From assembly GCA_045563055.1 (NCBI GenBank), contig JBJKUR010000008.1, positions 124,001-188,000 of the forward strand: DNA of 64,000 nt, given 5' to 3'. Both the position numbers and the translations under genes were made by a program. Numbering within the stretch: position 1 is the stretch's first letter; each line of letters opens with the position of its first letter. Shown piece after piece: positions 54,825 to 63,629 of the stretch. Source of the DNA: Methylaequor sp045563055. GTDB taxonomy: Bacteria; Pseudomonadota; Alphaproteobacteria; Methylaequorales; Methylaequoraceae. The notes under the pieces are model-generated. The model did not search any database, was not told the DNA's origin, and worked only from the letters and a program-made list of their open reading frames with translations.

Positions 54825-55457
54825 ATGAACCAATTTAACAAAATAACAACATTTGGGTTATTTTTTCTTTCAGTGTTGATACAATCCTGCACCACAATTG
54901 AATCAACAGTGAACTCAACAATAGATTCCATCTCTGAAGCAGGAGATTTCTTGTATGATTCTGTAAATTTTTGGGAAGATGAAGAACCTGAGCAGAGCGA
55001 GGCCGTTGTAATAGAGGAAGCTGTGGAAGTACCAGATTATGCATTGCCTGATATGAATTATTTTGAAGATTCAGATTCAGTTGTTGGTCAGCCCCAAAAT
55101 ATGCAATCAAACCTCCAGCCTCAACCCTATTACGACCCAATTTACCGAAGCGCTAGACAATATTACTTTGTAGGTCCTAATGGCACACCTATGTTAGCAC
55201 CTCCTCCTCCTCCATTTCCTCAGTATTCTATAGATCAAGCTCCACCAATGCCATACTCTTACTCAAATAGTCTAGGTATCCAAGGTTATACTCCAATACC
55301 TGGTCAACCAGGAATGAATCCGGTACCAAACATCAAGTCGTCAAATAAATTAATGACTCTTGAAGAAGAGATGGAGCTATTTGGCATCCAAAATGATTGT
55401 GTTAGAGTGAAAGAAGACTACGTAAACGGGGGATTTATGTGTGATGACTATGATTAA
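54825..55457 (+). CDS. Predicted lipoprotein of unknown function, acidic and Pro/Tyr/Gln-rich
   Basis: I do not recognise this family. The 210-residue product starts with a lipoprotein signal peptide ending in VLIQSC, with Cys at residue 22 and Thr after it, which would favour outer-membrane sorting. Residues 40-75 are strongly acidic (WEDEEPEQSEA). Residues 85-165 are rich in Pro, Tyr and Gln, including a run of six Pro after LA. The C-terminus is more ordered: KLMTLEEEMELFGIQNDC followed by a second Cys in GGFMCDDYD. It stands between lspA and the DUF3035 gene, which it overlaps by 17 bases. It could be an envelope-spanning linker; no enzyme motif is visible. Confidence 0.7.
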   Translation: MNQFNKITTFGLFFLSVLIQSCTTIESTVNSTIDSISEAGDFLYDSVNFWEDEEPEQSEAVVIEEAVEVPDYALPDMNYFEDSDSVVGQPQNMQSNLQPQPYYDPIYRSARQYYFVGPNGTPMLAPPPPPFPQYSIDQAPPMPYSYSNSLGIQGYTPIPGQPGMNPVPNIKSSNKLMTLEEEMELFGIQNDCVRVKEDYVNGGFMCDDYD

Positions 55458-56019
55458 GTTATACACTAAATTTGCACTCTTGTTATTTTTGTTAAATTCT
55501 TGTGAAACACTCCAGGACTTTGCAGGTTTATCCAAACCAGACTTAGAAAATGATATTTTTGATCAAACTCCTGATTTAATTTTGCCACCAGACTTCAATA
55601 AGGTTGCACGACAAAGTAGCAAAATCTCAAGACAACCTGTTGTCAATCAAACAGAAGAAAATATTTTTAAGTTTCAATCTCAAAGTGTTCAACCCCGAGT
55701 TACAAACTTTATTGCACCTTCAATAAACGTTGAATCTTCTCCAACCCCGTCAGACTCTTTAGAGCGTTTCAAAGAGAATAAAAAATTTAGCATTGGTCAA
55801 TGGGTTTATGGAAGATATGTAGAAGGTTATAGACAGGGCAATCTATACTACAGACCAATCTATGACAAAGGTTACAATTTCTCTAGAAGGTATATACCTG
55901 ATCAAAATGTTTCCTCCTTTTTAACACCACAATTTAACTATGGTGATGTGGCTCCGAACGTATCAAGACAAAATAGTTCAGATATTCAAAACGTAGACAG
56001 TTTGCCTGTTATTGATTAA
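55441..56019 (+). CDS. DUF3035-like small lipoprotein
   Basis: The 192-residue product has a short signal peptide with lipobox LLNSC (Cys about residue 21). Then follows ETLQDFAGLSKPDLENDIF, ending in LILPPDF, resembling the DUF3035 family pattern of small alphaproteobacterial lipoproteins encoded between lspA and M16 peptidases. The rest is low-complexity, rich in Ser, Gln, Asn and Tyr. Function is unknown; the conserved place beside lspA and M16 genes suggests an outer-membrane role. Start codons at 55441, 55444 and 55450 are all possible and leave the lipobox intact. Confidence 0.75.
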   Translation: MMTMIKLYTKFALLLFLLNSCETLQDFAGLSKPDLENDIFDQTPDLILPPDFNKVARQSSKISRQPVVNQTEENIFKFQSQSVQPRVTNFIAPSINVESSPTPSDSLERFKENKKFSIGQWVYGRYVEGYRQGNLYYRPIYDKGYNFSRRYIPDQNVSSFLTPQFNYGDVAPNVSRQNSSDIQNVDSLPVID

Positions 56020-57333
56020 ATGAAGTTTATTGCTGTTTTTTTTATATTTCTTTTATATTTCGAAAAACCTGAATCCAAAAGAATATTTGACGCCAAAGAG
56101 TTCACATTAAAAAATGGTTTACAAGTTGTAATTGTAGAAAATCCTAGGGCACCTGTTGTAGCACAAATGATTTGGTATAACTTTGGATCTGATATTGAAA
56201 GTCCTGGTAAGAGTGGGTTAGCTCATTTTATGGAGCATTTGATGTTTAAAGGTACACAAAAATACCCTGAAAGTTTTTTTTCAAACTTTCTTTCAAAGAT
56301 TGGTGGAAGTGAGAATGCATTTACTAGTTACGATTACACTGCTTACTATCAAATTTTTCCAAGTGAGCACTTGGAAAAGGTTTTAGAATTAGAAGCCGAT
56401 AGAATGAAAAACTTGGTCCTTTCAAAAAAAAATGTTCAAACTGAAAAAAAAGTTATTTTGGAGGAACGTTTTCAAAGAGTAGAGAGTAATCCGTCTGCCC
56501 AACTAGATGAATCAATGAGAAATATACTATATCCTAATAACTACTACGGGAGACCTATAATAGGGTGGAAGCATGAGATAGAAAATTTAAGTTATGAGGA
56601 TGTCATAAAATTCTATCAAAAAAACTATAGTCCAGAAAATGCGGTTTTAGTTCTTTCAGGAAATGTGAAGTTAAAAGATGCCAAGAAACTAGTTAAGAAG
56701 TATTACGGTAATTTTGATAAGGTATCAAAGAAGAAAAGGGTGAATTTAATTGACCCTGATTTAAAAACATTAACAAAGGTTGAGTTGCGTCACCCAAATG
56801 TTAAGCAACAAATTTGGAAAAGAATATACAGAACAAAATCTTACATGGATTCAATTGAGAAGGCAATTGCGCTTGATATTGGTCTAAAAATTTTAGCTGG
56901 TGGCTCATCAAGCATTCTATATGACGAATTAGTAAATAAAAAAAAAACTTTTTCTATGATAGGAGGCTTTTATCAGGGGCTAACTCGCGGACAAGGCTAT
57001 GTTTATTTTTATGCAATACCGAATAAGAGGTTTGATGATGATGAACTAAACAAATTAATTGAAGATGAAGTAGAAAAAGCAATTGAAACTAAAGTTACGG
57101 AAGATAAGTTAGAATTAGAAAAAAAGAAATATTATTTCGACAGTATTTATGGAATGGATGGAGTTCTTAAACCAGCAGAAATAATAGGTGAGGCATTGAC
57201 TGTTGGTTTGAATTTAAATGATATAGAGAACTGGAATAATAAACTTAAAAAAATTAGTTTAGATATGGTTAAAAAAGAATTAGAGGAGCTCTCGAGAAAT
57301 AAAAATTTTGTAACAGGAAATCTTAAAAATTGA
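56020..57333 (+). CDS. M16-family zinc peptidase (active-type, pitrilysin/PqqL-like)
   Basis: The 437-residue protein has a signal peptide-like N-terminus, then the inverted zinc motif HFMEH in SGLAHFMEHLMFKGT near residue 68 and the downstream Glu in LELEADRM near residue 124, so it should be catalytic. An R/Y pair used by M16B enzymes lies in the second half (GQGYVYFYAIPN region). It is the first of a tandem M16 pair; the second lacks the zinc motif. Such pairs form heterodimers in several alphaproteobacteria. The substrate is unknown, probably periplasmic peptides. It overlaps the next gene by 4 bases. Confidence 0.92.
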   Translation: MKFIAVFFIFLLYFEKPESKRIFDAKEFTLKNGLQVVIVENPRAPVVAQMIWYNFGSDIESPGKSGLAHFMEHLMFKGTQKYPESFFSNFLSKIGGSENAFTSYDYTAYYQIFPSEHLEKVLELEADRMKNLVLSKKNVQTEKKVILEERFQRVESNPSAQLDESMRNILYPNNYYGRPIIGWKHEIENLSYEDVIKFYQKNYSPENAVLVLSGNVKLKDAKKLVKKYYGNFDKVSKKKRVNLIDPDLKTLTKVELRHPNVKQQIWKRIYRTKSYMDSIEKAIALDIGLKILAGGSSSILYDELVNKKKTFSMIGGFYQGLTRGQGYVYFYAIPNKRFDDDELNKLIEDEVEKAIETKVTEDKLELEKKKYYFDSIYGMDGVLKPAEIIGEALTVGLNLNDIENWNNKLKKISLDMVKKELEELSRNKNFVTGNLKN

Positions 57334-58619
57334 AATTTGTTTTTTTAATATTAATTTTTTTTTTCAAAACTCCAGATGCACTGGAATACAAACAACTTGA
57401 GACAAGAAAAGGCATAAAATTCTGGTTTGTTGAGGAGTCATCGATTCCTATAATAAGTGTGAGTTTTAGCTTTCGGGGTGGGTCTTCATTGGAGCCACCT
57501 AATAAGCATGGTTTGATGAATCTAATGTCTTCACTTATGGATGAGGGAACATCAAAATATAACGCCAGTGAATTCAAAAACATGGTAAAAAATAATGGAG
57601 TGAAACTAAATTTTTCAACTCAAAAAGATCAACTCACTGGATCATTTCAAGTTATTTCAACTCAAAAACAAAAAGGATTCGAGTTGTTTTACGAAGCGCT
57701 AAACCACCCAAGATTCGATAAGGATGATATTAATAAAATTAAAAATCAGATTGTTGCTAGTATCAAAATTGATCAATCAAATATTTCAACTCTAGCGTCT
57801 GATAAATTTAATGAGAATTTTTTCTTAGAACATAACTTTTCAAAAAATGTTAAAGGCTCTAAACAATCACTCCAAAATATAACAAGGGATGACTTACTAA
57901 GAGTTCATAAAAAAATTCTTCAAAAACGAAACTTAGTTATCGGAGTTTCTGGAAAAATTAGTGAAAGAGAAATAAAGAAATTGATTGACTTCGTTTTTGG
58001 TGAAACAGGAGATGATCCTAAAATTAAGGGACCTAATCCTTTTTCAGTTTTGATGAAAGGGACGAAAGTCCATAAAATGCAAACTCCTCAAACTAGTGTT
58101 GTATTTGGACATCCAGGTGTTTCCAGAAAAGATGAGGTTTTCTTTGCACTTCGCATAGCAAATTATGTTTTAGGAGGAGGTGGGTTTCAATCAAGATTAT
58201 ATAAAAATATCAGGGAGAAAAAAGGTTTGGTATACTCTGTCTATTCATACTTGCTTTCATATGAAAATGATGGAGTAATTGTTGGAGGTTTTCAAACACG
58301 AAATAAATCTGTAAATGAAACAATTAACAGAGTAAGAAATGAATGGAATAAAATACAGAAAAATGGAATTAGCAAGCAAGAACTTGAAGACGCAAAAGCT
58401 TACTTTAATGGTTCTTTCATAAGAAATTTTACCAGTACAATTTCAATTGCTAATTTATTACAGATTGTTCAATATTATGATCTTGGTGAGGATTATTTTA
58501 GAATAAGATCAAAAATTATCAATAATTTAAGTTTAAAAGAGGTAAATAGTATTATTGCTGAATTCTTTAAGACCGACCAATTGTTTTTTATGATAGTTGG
58601 GGAACCCGGTAAAAAATGA
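57330..58619 (+). CDS. M16-family peptidase-like protein (non-catalytic partner)
   Basis: The 429-residue protein has a signal peptide (MKFVFLILIFFFKTPDA) and two M16 domains. At the place of the zinc motif it reads KHGLMNLMSSLMDEGT, without HxxEH, so it is not expected to cut peptides itself. The second domain keeps RLYKNIREKKGLVYSVYSY near residue 288, the Arg/Tyr element that completes the active site of the partner subunit in M16B heterodimers. Position after the active-type gene is the standard tandem arrangement. It overlaps pgi by 4 bases. Confidence 0.92.
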   Translation: MKFVFLILIFFFKTPDALEYKQLETRKGIKFWFVEESSIPIISVSFSFRGGSSLEPPNKHGLMNLMSSLMDEGTSKYNASEFKNMVKNNGVKLNFSTQKDQLTGSFQVISTQKQKGFELFYEALNHPRFDKDDINKIKNQIVASIKIDQSNISTLASDKFNENFFLEHNFSKNVKGSKQSLQNITRDDLLRVHKKILQKRNLVIGVSGKISEREIKKLIDFVFGETGDDPKIKGPNPFSVLMKGTKVHKMQTPQTSVVFGHPGVSRKDEVFFALRIANYVLGGGGFQSRLYKNIREKKGLVYSVYSYLLSYENDGVIVGGFQTRNKSVNETINRVRNEWNKIQKNGISKQELEDAKAYFNGSFIRNFTSTISIANLLQIVQYYDLGEDYFRIRSKIINNLSLKEVNSIIAEFFKTDQLFFMIVGEPGKK

Positions 58620-59881
58620 CCTTTTCACAAGAGATATATAATAGTGGAAATTTCTTAACAAAAATAAAATCAAAAGATTTTTTGAGTGCTAAGAAAAAGC
58701 TTTTAGATTCTTTAAAAAATAATTCATTCGGTTTTTTAGAGGATCTTAATAATAAAGACTTTTTATTAATAAAACAGAATGTTAAAAAATTAAAAAAATA
58801 CAGTGATATTTTATTTCTTGGAACAGGTGGTTCAAGTCTTGGTGGCAAAACTTTAGTGGAAATTTCAGACTATCTATATTCAGAAAAAAAAACACCAAGT
58901 CTTCATTTCATTGAAAATATAGAAACAAATTCAATTCTTAGAAAAATTAGATCAATTAATCTAAATAATACAGCTATCGTGGTGATATCAAAGTCTGGAG
59001 AAACAATTGAAACAATTTCACAGTTTTTTTTTGTAAAGAGTTTTTACCAAAAGAGCAGGGTTTCTATTGAAAATAAAGTTTTTGTCGTAACAGAAAATAA
59101 ACAAAGTACTCTTAAGAAAATTCAAGAGGCTAATAATTTTAATTATTTAGAGCATCCAAGATCTGTTGGAGGTAGGTTTTCTGTTTTCTCTATTGTTGGT
59201 TTACTCCCGGCATCTTTAAATAAGTTTAAGATCGAAGATTTCTGCAAAGGAGGTAAAAATTTTCTCAATATTGTAAGAAAAGATGGAAACTTCGATAATT
59301 TATTTTTTCCAGTTTTATCATTGTGCAAAAATCATAGAAAAATAAATATGTCGATACTAATGCCATATTCCGATGCACTCTATAACCTTTCCTTTTGGTA
59401 CAGACAGTTATGGGGAGAGAGCATTGGGAAAAAAAGAAAAGGAATTACTCCTATTAATGCATTAGGCACTGTGGATCAGCATAGTCAGTTGCAATTATAT
59501 TTAGATGGTCCAAGAGATAAATTCTTCACGATTATTGGAAAAAAAAAGATTGATTCTTTCCAAAAGTTAGACTGTTCATATTCACAAAAAGACAAATATT
59601 CTCCTTTACATGGAAAATCATTGCAACAACTTTTCTTTGCGGAAATGCATGCCACTATTCAAACCCTTAAAGATAAGAAATTACCAATTAGAACATTATT
59701 CTTAGATGATTTTAATGAAATAGAATTAGGAAAATTGATGATGTTTTTCTTTTTAGAAACGATAATGGGCTGTTTTATCCTAAAAATAAACCCTTTCGAT
59801 CAACCAGCGGTAGAAAAGGGGAAGCAGTTAGCCTTAAAATACTTGGATGAATATGGGACAAATCAAAGAACTATCCGATAA
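58616..59881 (+). CDS. pgi: Glucose-6-phosphate isomerase (short form)
   Basis: The SIS-domain isomerase interconverts glucose- and fructose-6-phosphate. It has LFLGTGGSSLGGKTLVE near residue 65, ISKSGETIETI near residue 125, SVGGRFSVFS near residue 184, and the catalytic His in GTVDQHSQLQLYLDGP near residue 284. At 421 residues it is much shorter than the 540-residue enterobacterial enzyme, but this size is known in bacteria. The 3' end overlaps mutL by about 29 bases. Confidence 0.93.
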   Translation: MTFSQEIYNSGNFLTKIKSKDFLSAKKKLLDSLKNNSFGFLEDLNNKDFLLIKQNVKKLKKYSDILFLGTGGSSLGGKTLVEISDYLYSEKKTPSLHFIENIETNSILRKIRSINLNNTAIVVISKSGETIETISQFFFVKSFYQKSRVSIENKVFVVTENKQSTLKKIQEANNFNYLEHPRSVGGRFSVFSIVGLLPASLNKFKIEDFCKGGKNFLNIVRKDGNFDNLFFPVLSLCKNHRKINMSILMPYSDALYNLSFWYRQLWGESIGKKRKGITPINALGTVDQHSQLQLYLDGPRDKFFTIIGKKKIDSFQKLDCSYSQKDKYSPLHGKSLQQLFFAEMHATIQTLKDKKLPIRTLFLDDFNEIELGKLMMFFFLETIMGCFILKINPFDQPAVEKGKQLALKYLDEYGTNQRTIR

Positions 59882-61592
59882 TATTATTAATAAAATTGCA
59901 GCTGGTGAAGTATTAGAAAGACCTGCTTCTGCTGTTAAAGAGTTAGTTGAAAATAGCCTTGATGCTAATGCAAAAGTTATTGATATTATAGTAAGAGACG
60001 GTGGTAAAACTGAAATTTCCGTATCAGATGATGGTATTGGCATCCAAGAAGAAGATTTGAAAAAAGCTGTAAGTAGGCATGCCACATCAAAACTTAATGA
60101 AAATAATTTCGATAGAATTAAGACACTAGGTTTCAGAGGAGAAGCATTATCTTCGATAGTTTCTGTGGCTGAAGTTACATTGAGAACAAGCGCTAAAGAT
60201 AATTCTGAAGGATATGAAATGAAAATCATTTCTGGTGAAGAAAAATATTGTAAACCAATTAAAAAAAAAAGAGGGTGTTTAGTAAGAGTAAACAATCTTT
60301 TTTTTTCAACCCCCGCAAGATTGAAGTTCCTTAAGTCTGAAAACTATGAGTCATTACTTATAAAACGATTGGTTCAAAAGTTTTCACTCATTTTTTTTGA
60401 TGTCCAATTTAATTTGAGAATCAATAATAAACAACTTATATCTACAGTTCCTTCTAATGATAAAAATTGGAAGGATAGATTTTTTAGAAGAGTTGACAAT
60501 CTTCTTGGGAGTGAGTTTTTAGAAAACAGTGTGGAATTATCTGAAGAGAAAAATAATGTAAAAATATTCGGACTTATCGGTTTGCCCACGTTCAATTATT
60601 CAAATTCAAATAACCAGTTTATTTTTGTGAACAACAGGATCATTAATGATAAAGCATTGAATTCAATCATGAGAGTTGCTTATAAAGATTTTATGTTTCA
60701 TGATAGATTCCCACAATTAATCTTAAATATTCAATGTCCTCATGAACACCTAGATATTAATGTTCATCCTATGAAAAATGAAGTGAGATTCGAGAATTTT
60801 AGTTTTTTAAAATCCTTTATTATTAGTTCGATCAGATTGAAACTTCAGTTTATTACAGATAAACCTAGCGTTATAAACTCTCCAAGATCTTTGAATAGAA
60901 ATAATACTGGCGATTACCAAACAAAACTATCCTTGAAGGAAGAAAATACGTATGACTTCGAGAGTGTTGAGCAAAAAAAAGATTATATTTATCAGAATTA
61001 TGATATAGAAAGCTATCCCCTTGGTCATGCAAGAAGTCAATTTCATAATAACTATATTATATCTCAAACAAATGAGGGTATAGTTATAGTTGACCAACAT
61101 GCAGCGCATGAAAGGATAGTCTACGAAGAATTAAAAGATAATTATTACAACAAAAAAATAAACACTCAAATACTATTAATTCCAATTATAATAAATCTAG
61201 AAAAATTAGATTTAGATGTAATTGAAAATAAGTTAATTCTATTAGAAAGATATGGCCTAAAAATTGAATTTTTTGGGTCAACTTCGGTTATTGTTAGAGA
61301 AGTTCCGGCCATAATAGCAAATTGTGATATCAAATTATTAGTCGAAAAACTTATTCAAGAAATAGTTGATGATCAACACTTCGACTCACTAGAAGTTCAA
61401 GTAAATAAAATATGTTCGACTTTAGCTTGTTATGGGTCTATAAGGTCTGGGAGAGAGTTGCAAGTTGAGGAGATGAATAATCTTCTGAGAAAAATGGAGC
61501 AAACTAAGTATTCAGCTCAATGTAATCATGGCCGCCCGACATTTATAAAACTAGATTTAAATGAAATAGAGAAAATGTTTAAAAGAAAATAA
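59853..61592 (+). CDS. mutL: DNA mismatch repair protein MutL (endonuclease-type)
   Basis: MutL links mismatch recognition to strand removal. The GHKL ATPase domain has NKIAAGEVLERPASAVKELVENSLDA from residue 12, DDGIGI near residue 56 and GFRGEALSSI near residue 95. The C-terminal domain has the metal-binding DQHAAHERIVYE endonuclease motif near residue 413 and CNHGRPT close to the end, as in MutL of bacteria lacking MutH. I chose the ATG at 59853 (MGQIKELSDN), which has a GGA motif at 5-base spacing, over the ATG two codons earlier. Length 579 residues. Confidence 0.95.
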   Translation: MGQIKELSDNIINKIAAGEVLERPASAVKELVENSLDANAKVIDIIVRDGGKTEISVSDDGIGIQEEDLKKAVSRHATSKLNENNFDRIKTLGFRGEALSSIVSVAEVTLRTSAKDNSEGYEMKIISGEEKYCKPIKKKRGCLVRVNNLFFSTPARLKFLKSENYESLLIKRLVQKFSLIFFDVQFNLRINNKQLISTVPSNDKNWKDRFFRRVDNLLGSEFLENSVELSEEKNNVKIFGLIGLPTFNYSNSNNQFIFVNNRIINDKALNSIMRVAYKDFMFHDRFPQLILNIQCPHEHLDINVHPMKNEVRFENFSFLKSFIISSIRLKLQFITDKPSVINSPRSLNRNNTGDYQTKLSLKEENTYDFESVEQKKDYIYQNYDIESYPLGHARSQFHNNYIISQTNEGIVIVDQHAAHERIVYEELKDNYYNKKINTQILLIPIIINLEKLDLDVIENKLILLERYGLKIEFFGSTSVIVREVPAIIANCDIKLLVEKLIQEIVDDQHFDSLEVQVNKICSTLACYGSIRSGRELQVEEMNNLLRKMEQTKYSAQCNHGRPTFIKLDLNEIEKMFKRK

Positions 61593-61594
61593 TT

Positions 61595-62149
61595 TTACTT
61601 CTTTTTAAGAAATAAGAATTTTGATCTAGATATTTGTTTCGTTTTAATTAAATCAAAGCCTGAAAAATTCTTGCCTTCTTGTTGTATTGGTAATTCTATC
61701 ACTCCAAATGAATCGCTCTTTAAAAATCTACTTATTTTTTCTAAAATTTTATGTAACGAATATTTCATGTAGGGAGGGTCACAAAAAAAAATATCTACTC
61801 TAGGATATTTTTGGAATTTTGAGTTAATAATATCTGTACATATGAATTCTGAAAATTCTAAAATGTTATGATTTTCACAGTTCTTCTTGCAAAGTTTTAT
61901 CGCTTCCATTGACTTGTCGATGAATAAAACTCTTTTTCCTCCCCTAGAAATTGCCTCTATTCCCAGAGAGCCAACTCCACAAAAAAAGTCTATTATTAAT
62001 AAATCACTATAATATTTTTGTTTTTTTTTTAAAATTGAATTTAGTGTATTAAATACCATCTCTTTTGCACGACTCGACGTTGGACGAATGAAATCGTTGT
62101 TTGGGCTTAATAGATTTCTCCCTTTAAGTTTACCAGAGACTATTTTCAT
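61595..62149 (-). CDS. rsmD: 16S rRNA (guanine-966-N2) methyltransferase RsmD
   Basis: RsmD methylates G966 of 16S rRNA. The 184-residue protein starts MKIVSGKLKGRNLLSP, has the SAM motif IDFFCGVGSLGIEAISRG near residue 54 and the base-methylation motif FFCDPPYMK near residue 121, all typical. It overlaps the pseudouridine synthase upstream by 20 bases; the pair rluB-rsmD is common in alphaproteobacteria. Two bases separate its stop from the mutL stop. Confidence 0.95.
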   Translation of the reverse strand: MKIVSGKLKGRNLLSPNNDFIRPTSSRAKEMVFNTLNSILKKKQKYYSDLLIIDFFCGVGSLGIEAISRGGKRVLFIDKSMEAIKLCKKNCENHNILEFSEFICTDIINSKFQKYPRVDIFFCDPPYMKYSLHKILEKISRFLKSDSFGVIELPIQQEGKNFSGFDLIKTKQISRSKFLFLKKK

Positions 62150-62876
62150 CTTTAAAATTTAGTAAATTAAATTTTTTTTTTAATTCACTCTTGCTTTGTT
62201 CTACTATTCTACCTGGTTCAATATTATTTAACTTAAATGGGCCAAAACCAACTCTTGTTAGCTTTTTTACTTTTAAAGAGTAATTATTTAAAATTTTTCT
62301 TATTTCTCTATTTTTACCTTCTTTTAAAAGTATTTCCATAATGTTATTGTTAGTTTTATGAGTCAAAACTTTTATGTTCACATCACTGTAAATAACTCCG
62401 TCAATTATAAGTTTCTTTTTGGTTATCTCTTCAATGTTATCAGGGACCTTTCCAAAGACTTTAACTAGATATTTTCGTGTAATCTGATTTTCCGGACTTT
62501 CTAAAAAACTAGTAAGGTTGGGATTATTAGTTAAAACCATCAATCCATCAGAATTAATATCAAGTCTTCCAGCTGAAACCATCCTTGGAAAATGATTAGG
62601 AATTAACCTAAAAAAACTTTTTTGTTTGAACTGTTCTTTATTCGAAGAGACGAATCCAATCGGTTTGTTGAATATCCAAACTCTTGTAATTTTCTTCGAG
62701 ATAAGTTTATTCCTAACCTTTATAGAATCAATTTGATCATCTCTAATAAAGAACTCTTTGAAAATCTTATTATTAACCTTGACGTACCCTTTGATTATTA
62801 ATTCCTCAGCATCTTTTCTGGAACAGATTCCAGCATGAGAAATTATCTTTGATATACGGATCAATTTATTTTTCAA
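62130..62876 (-). CDS. rluB: rRNA pseudouridine synthase, RsuA/RluB family
   Basis: The 248-residue protein has an N-terminal S4 RNA-binding domain (LIRISKIISHAGICSRKDAEELI, residues 4-60) and a catalytic domain with the active Asp in SAGRLDINSDGLMVLTN near residue 100 and the late motif LLKEGKNREIRKIL near residue 186. RluB modifies 23S position 2605 and RsuA 16S position 516; the neighbouring rsmD and general similarity favour RluB, but the specificity is uncertain. It overlaps the amidotransferase gene by 11 bases. Confidence 0.9.
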   Translation of the reverse strand: MKNKLIRISKIISHAGICSRKDAEELIIKGYVKVNNKIFKEFFIRDDQIDSIKVRNKLISKKITRVWIFNKPIGFVSSNKEQFKQKSFFRLIPNHFPRMVSAGRLDINSDGLMVLTNNPNLTSFLESPENQITRKYLVKVFGKVPDNIEEITKKKLIIDGVIYSDVNIKVLTHKTNNNIMEILLKEGKNREIRKILNNYSLKVKKLTRVGFGPFKLNNIEPGRIVEQSKSELKKKFNLLNFKDENSLW

Positions 62877-63591
62877 TTCTCTTCTTTGCTGAAGTTACAA
62901 GGGATTTAAATATTTTTATATCACTTTTATCAATTAAAAACTCTGGATGCCACTGTACACCTAAACAATAATTATTAGTTGTAGTCTCTATGCCTTCAAT
63001 TATACCGTCATCAGAGAAAGCCGATGCAATAAGATTTTTTCCAAGCTTATCCACAGCCTGATGATGTGCTGAATTTACAAACATTGTAGTATTTTTTACA
63101 ATTTGGAATAATTTACTTTTTTTTTTAATAGTTACTGAGTGACTTCCCTGATCTCTTGGATTTTTTTGTTCGTGATTTATCTCAGTATTAAAAGAATCAG
63201 GTATATGTTGAATTAACGTACCGCCTAGCATAACATTAATTAATTGTTGCCCTCCGCATATACCGAGAATTGGTATTTTTTTTTTTAAGGCTTGTGAAGC
63301 AATCTTGAATTCAAATTCAGTTCTGTCTTTCTTCATTGAAACTTTGGAACTTGTTTTTTTATCTCCATAAAGTTTGGGGTCTATATCGAAATCCCCTCCA
63401 GTGATTACAAGTCCATTAATCAACTTTAGATACAGATTAATATCTCTAATGTTGTTAGGAATGAAAACTGACAGTCCACCAGCTTTTTGAATAGACTGAG
63501 AGTAATTCTTTCTAGCAGCATACCATGGAAATTTCGAGTATGACTTGGCAATTTCTTCGTCTAGGGTTATTCCGATAACTGGCTTCATCAT
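62866..63591 (-). CDS. Class I glutamine amidotransferase-like hydrolase (gamma-glutamyl-GABA hydrolase, PuuD-like)
   Basis: The 241-residue peptidase C26 protein begins KPVIGITLDEE, has GLVITGGDFDIDPKLYG near residue 78, the nucleophile Cys in PILGICGGQQLINVMLGG near residue 112 and the catalytic His-Pro-Glu in GVQWHPEFL near residue 217. PuuD-type enzymes hydrolyse gamma-glutamyl-gamma-aminobutyrate in putrescine breakdown, but this family has many members of untested substrate and no other putrescine gene is here. Two adjacent ATGs (63591, 63588) are equivalent candidates. Confidence 0.85.
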   Translation of the reverse strand: MMKPVIGITLDEEIAKSYSKFPWYAARKNYSQSIQKAGGLSVFIPNNIRDINLYLKLINGLVITGGDFDIDPKLYGDKKTSSKVSMKKDRTEFEFKIASQALKKKIPILGICGGQQLINVMLGGTLIQHIPDSFNTEINHEQKNPRDQGSHSVTIKKKSKLFQIVKNTTMFVNSAHHQAVDKLGKNLIASAFSDDGIIEGIETTTNNYCLGVQWHPEFLIDKSDIKIFKSLVTSAKKRIEK

Positions 63592-63629
63592 AAATCTTTT
63601 AAAATTTTTATTAGGTGCTAATATATTAT

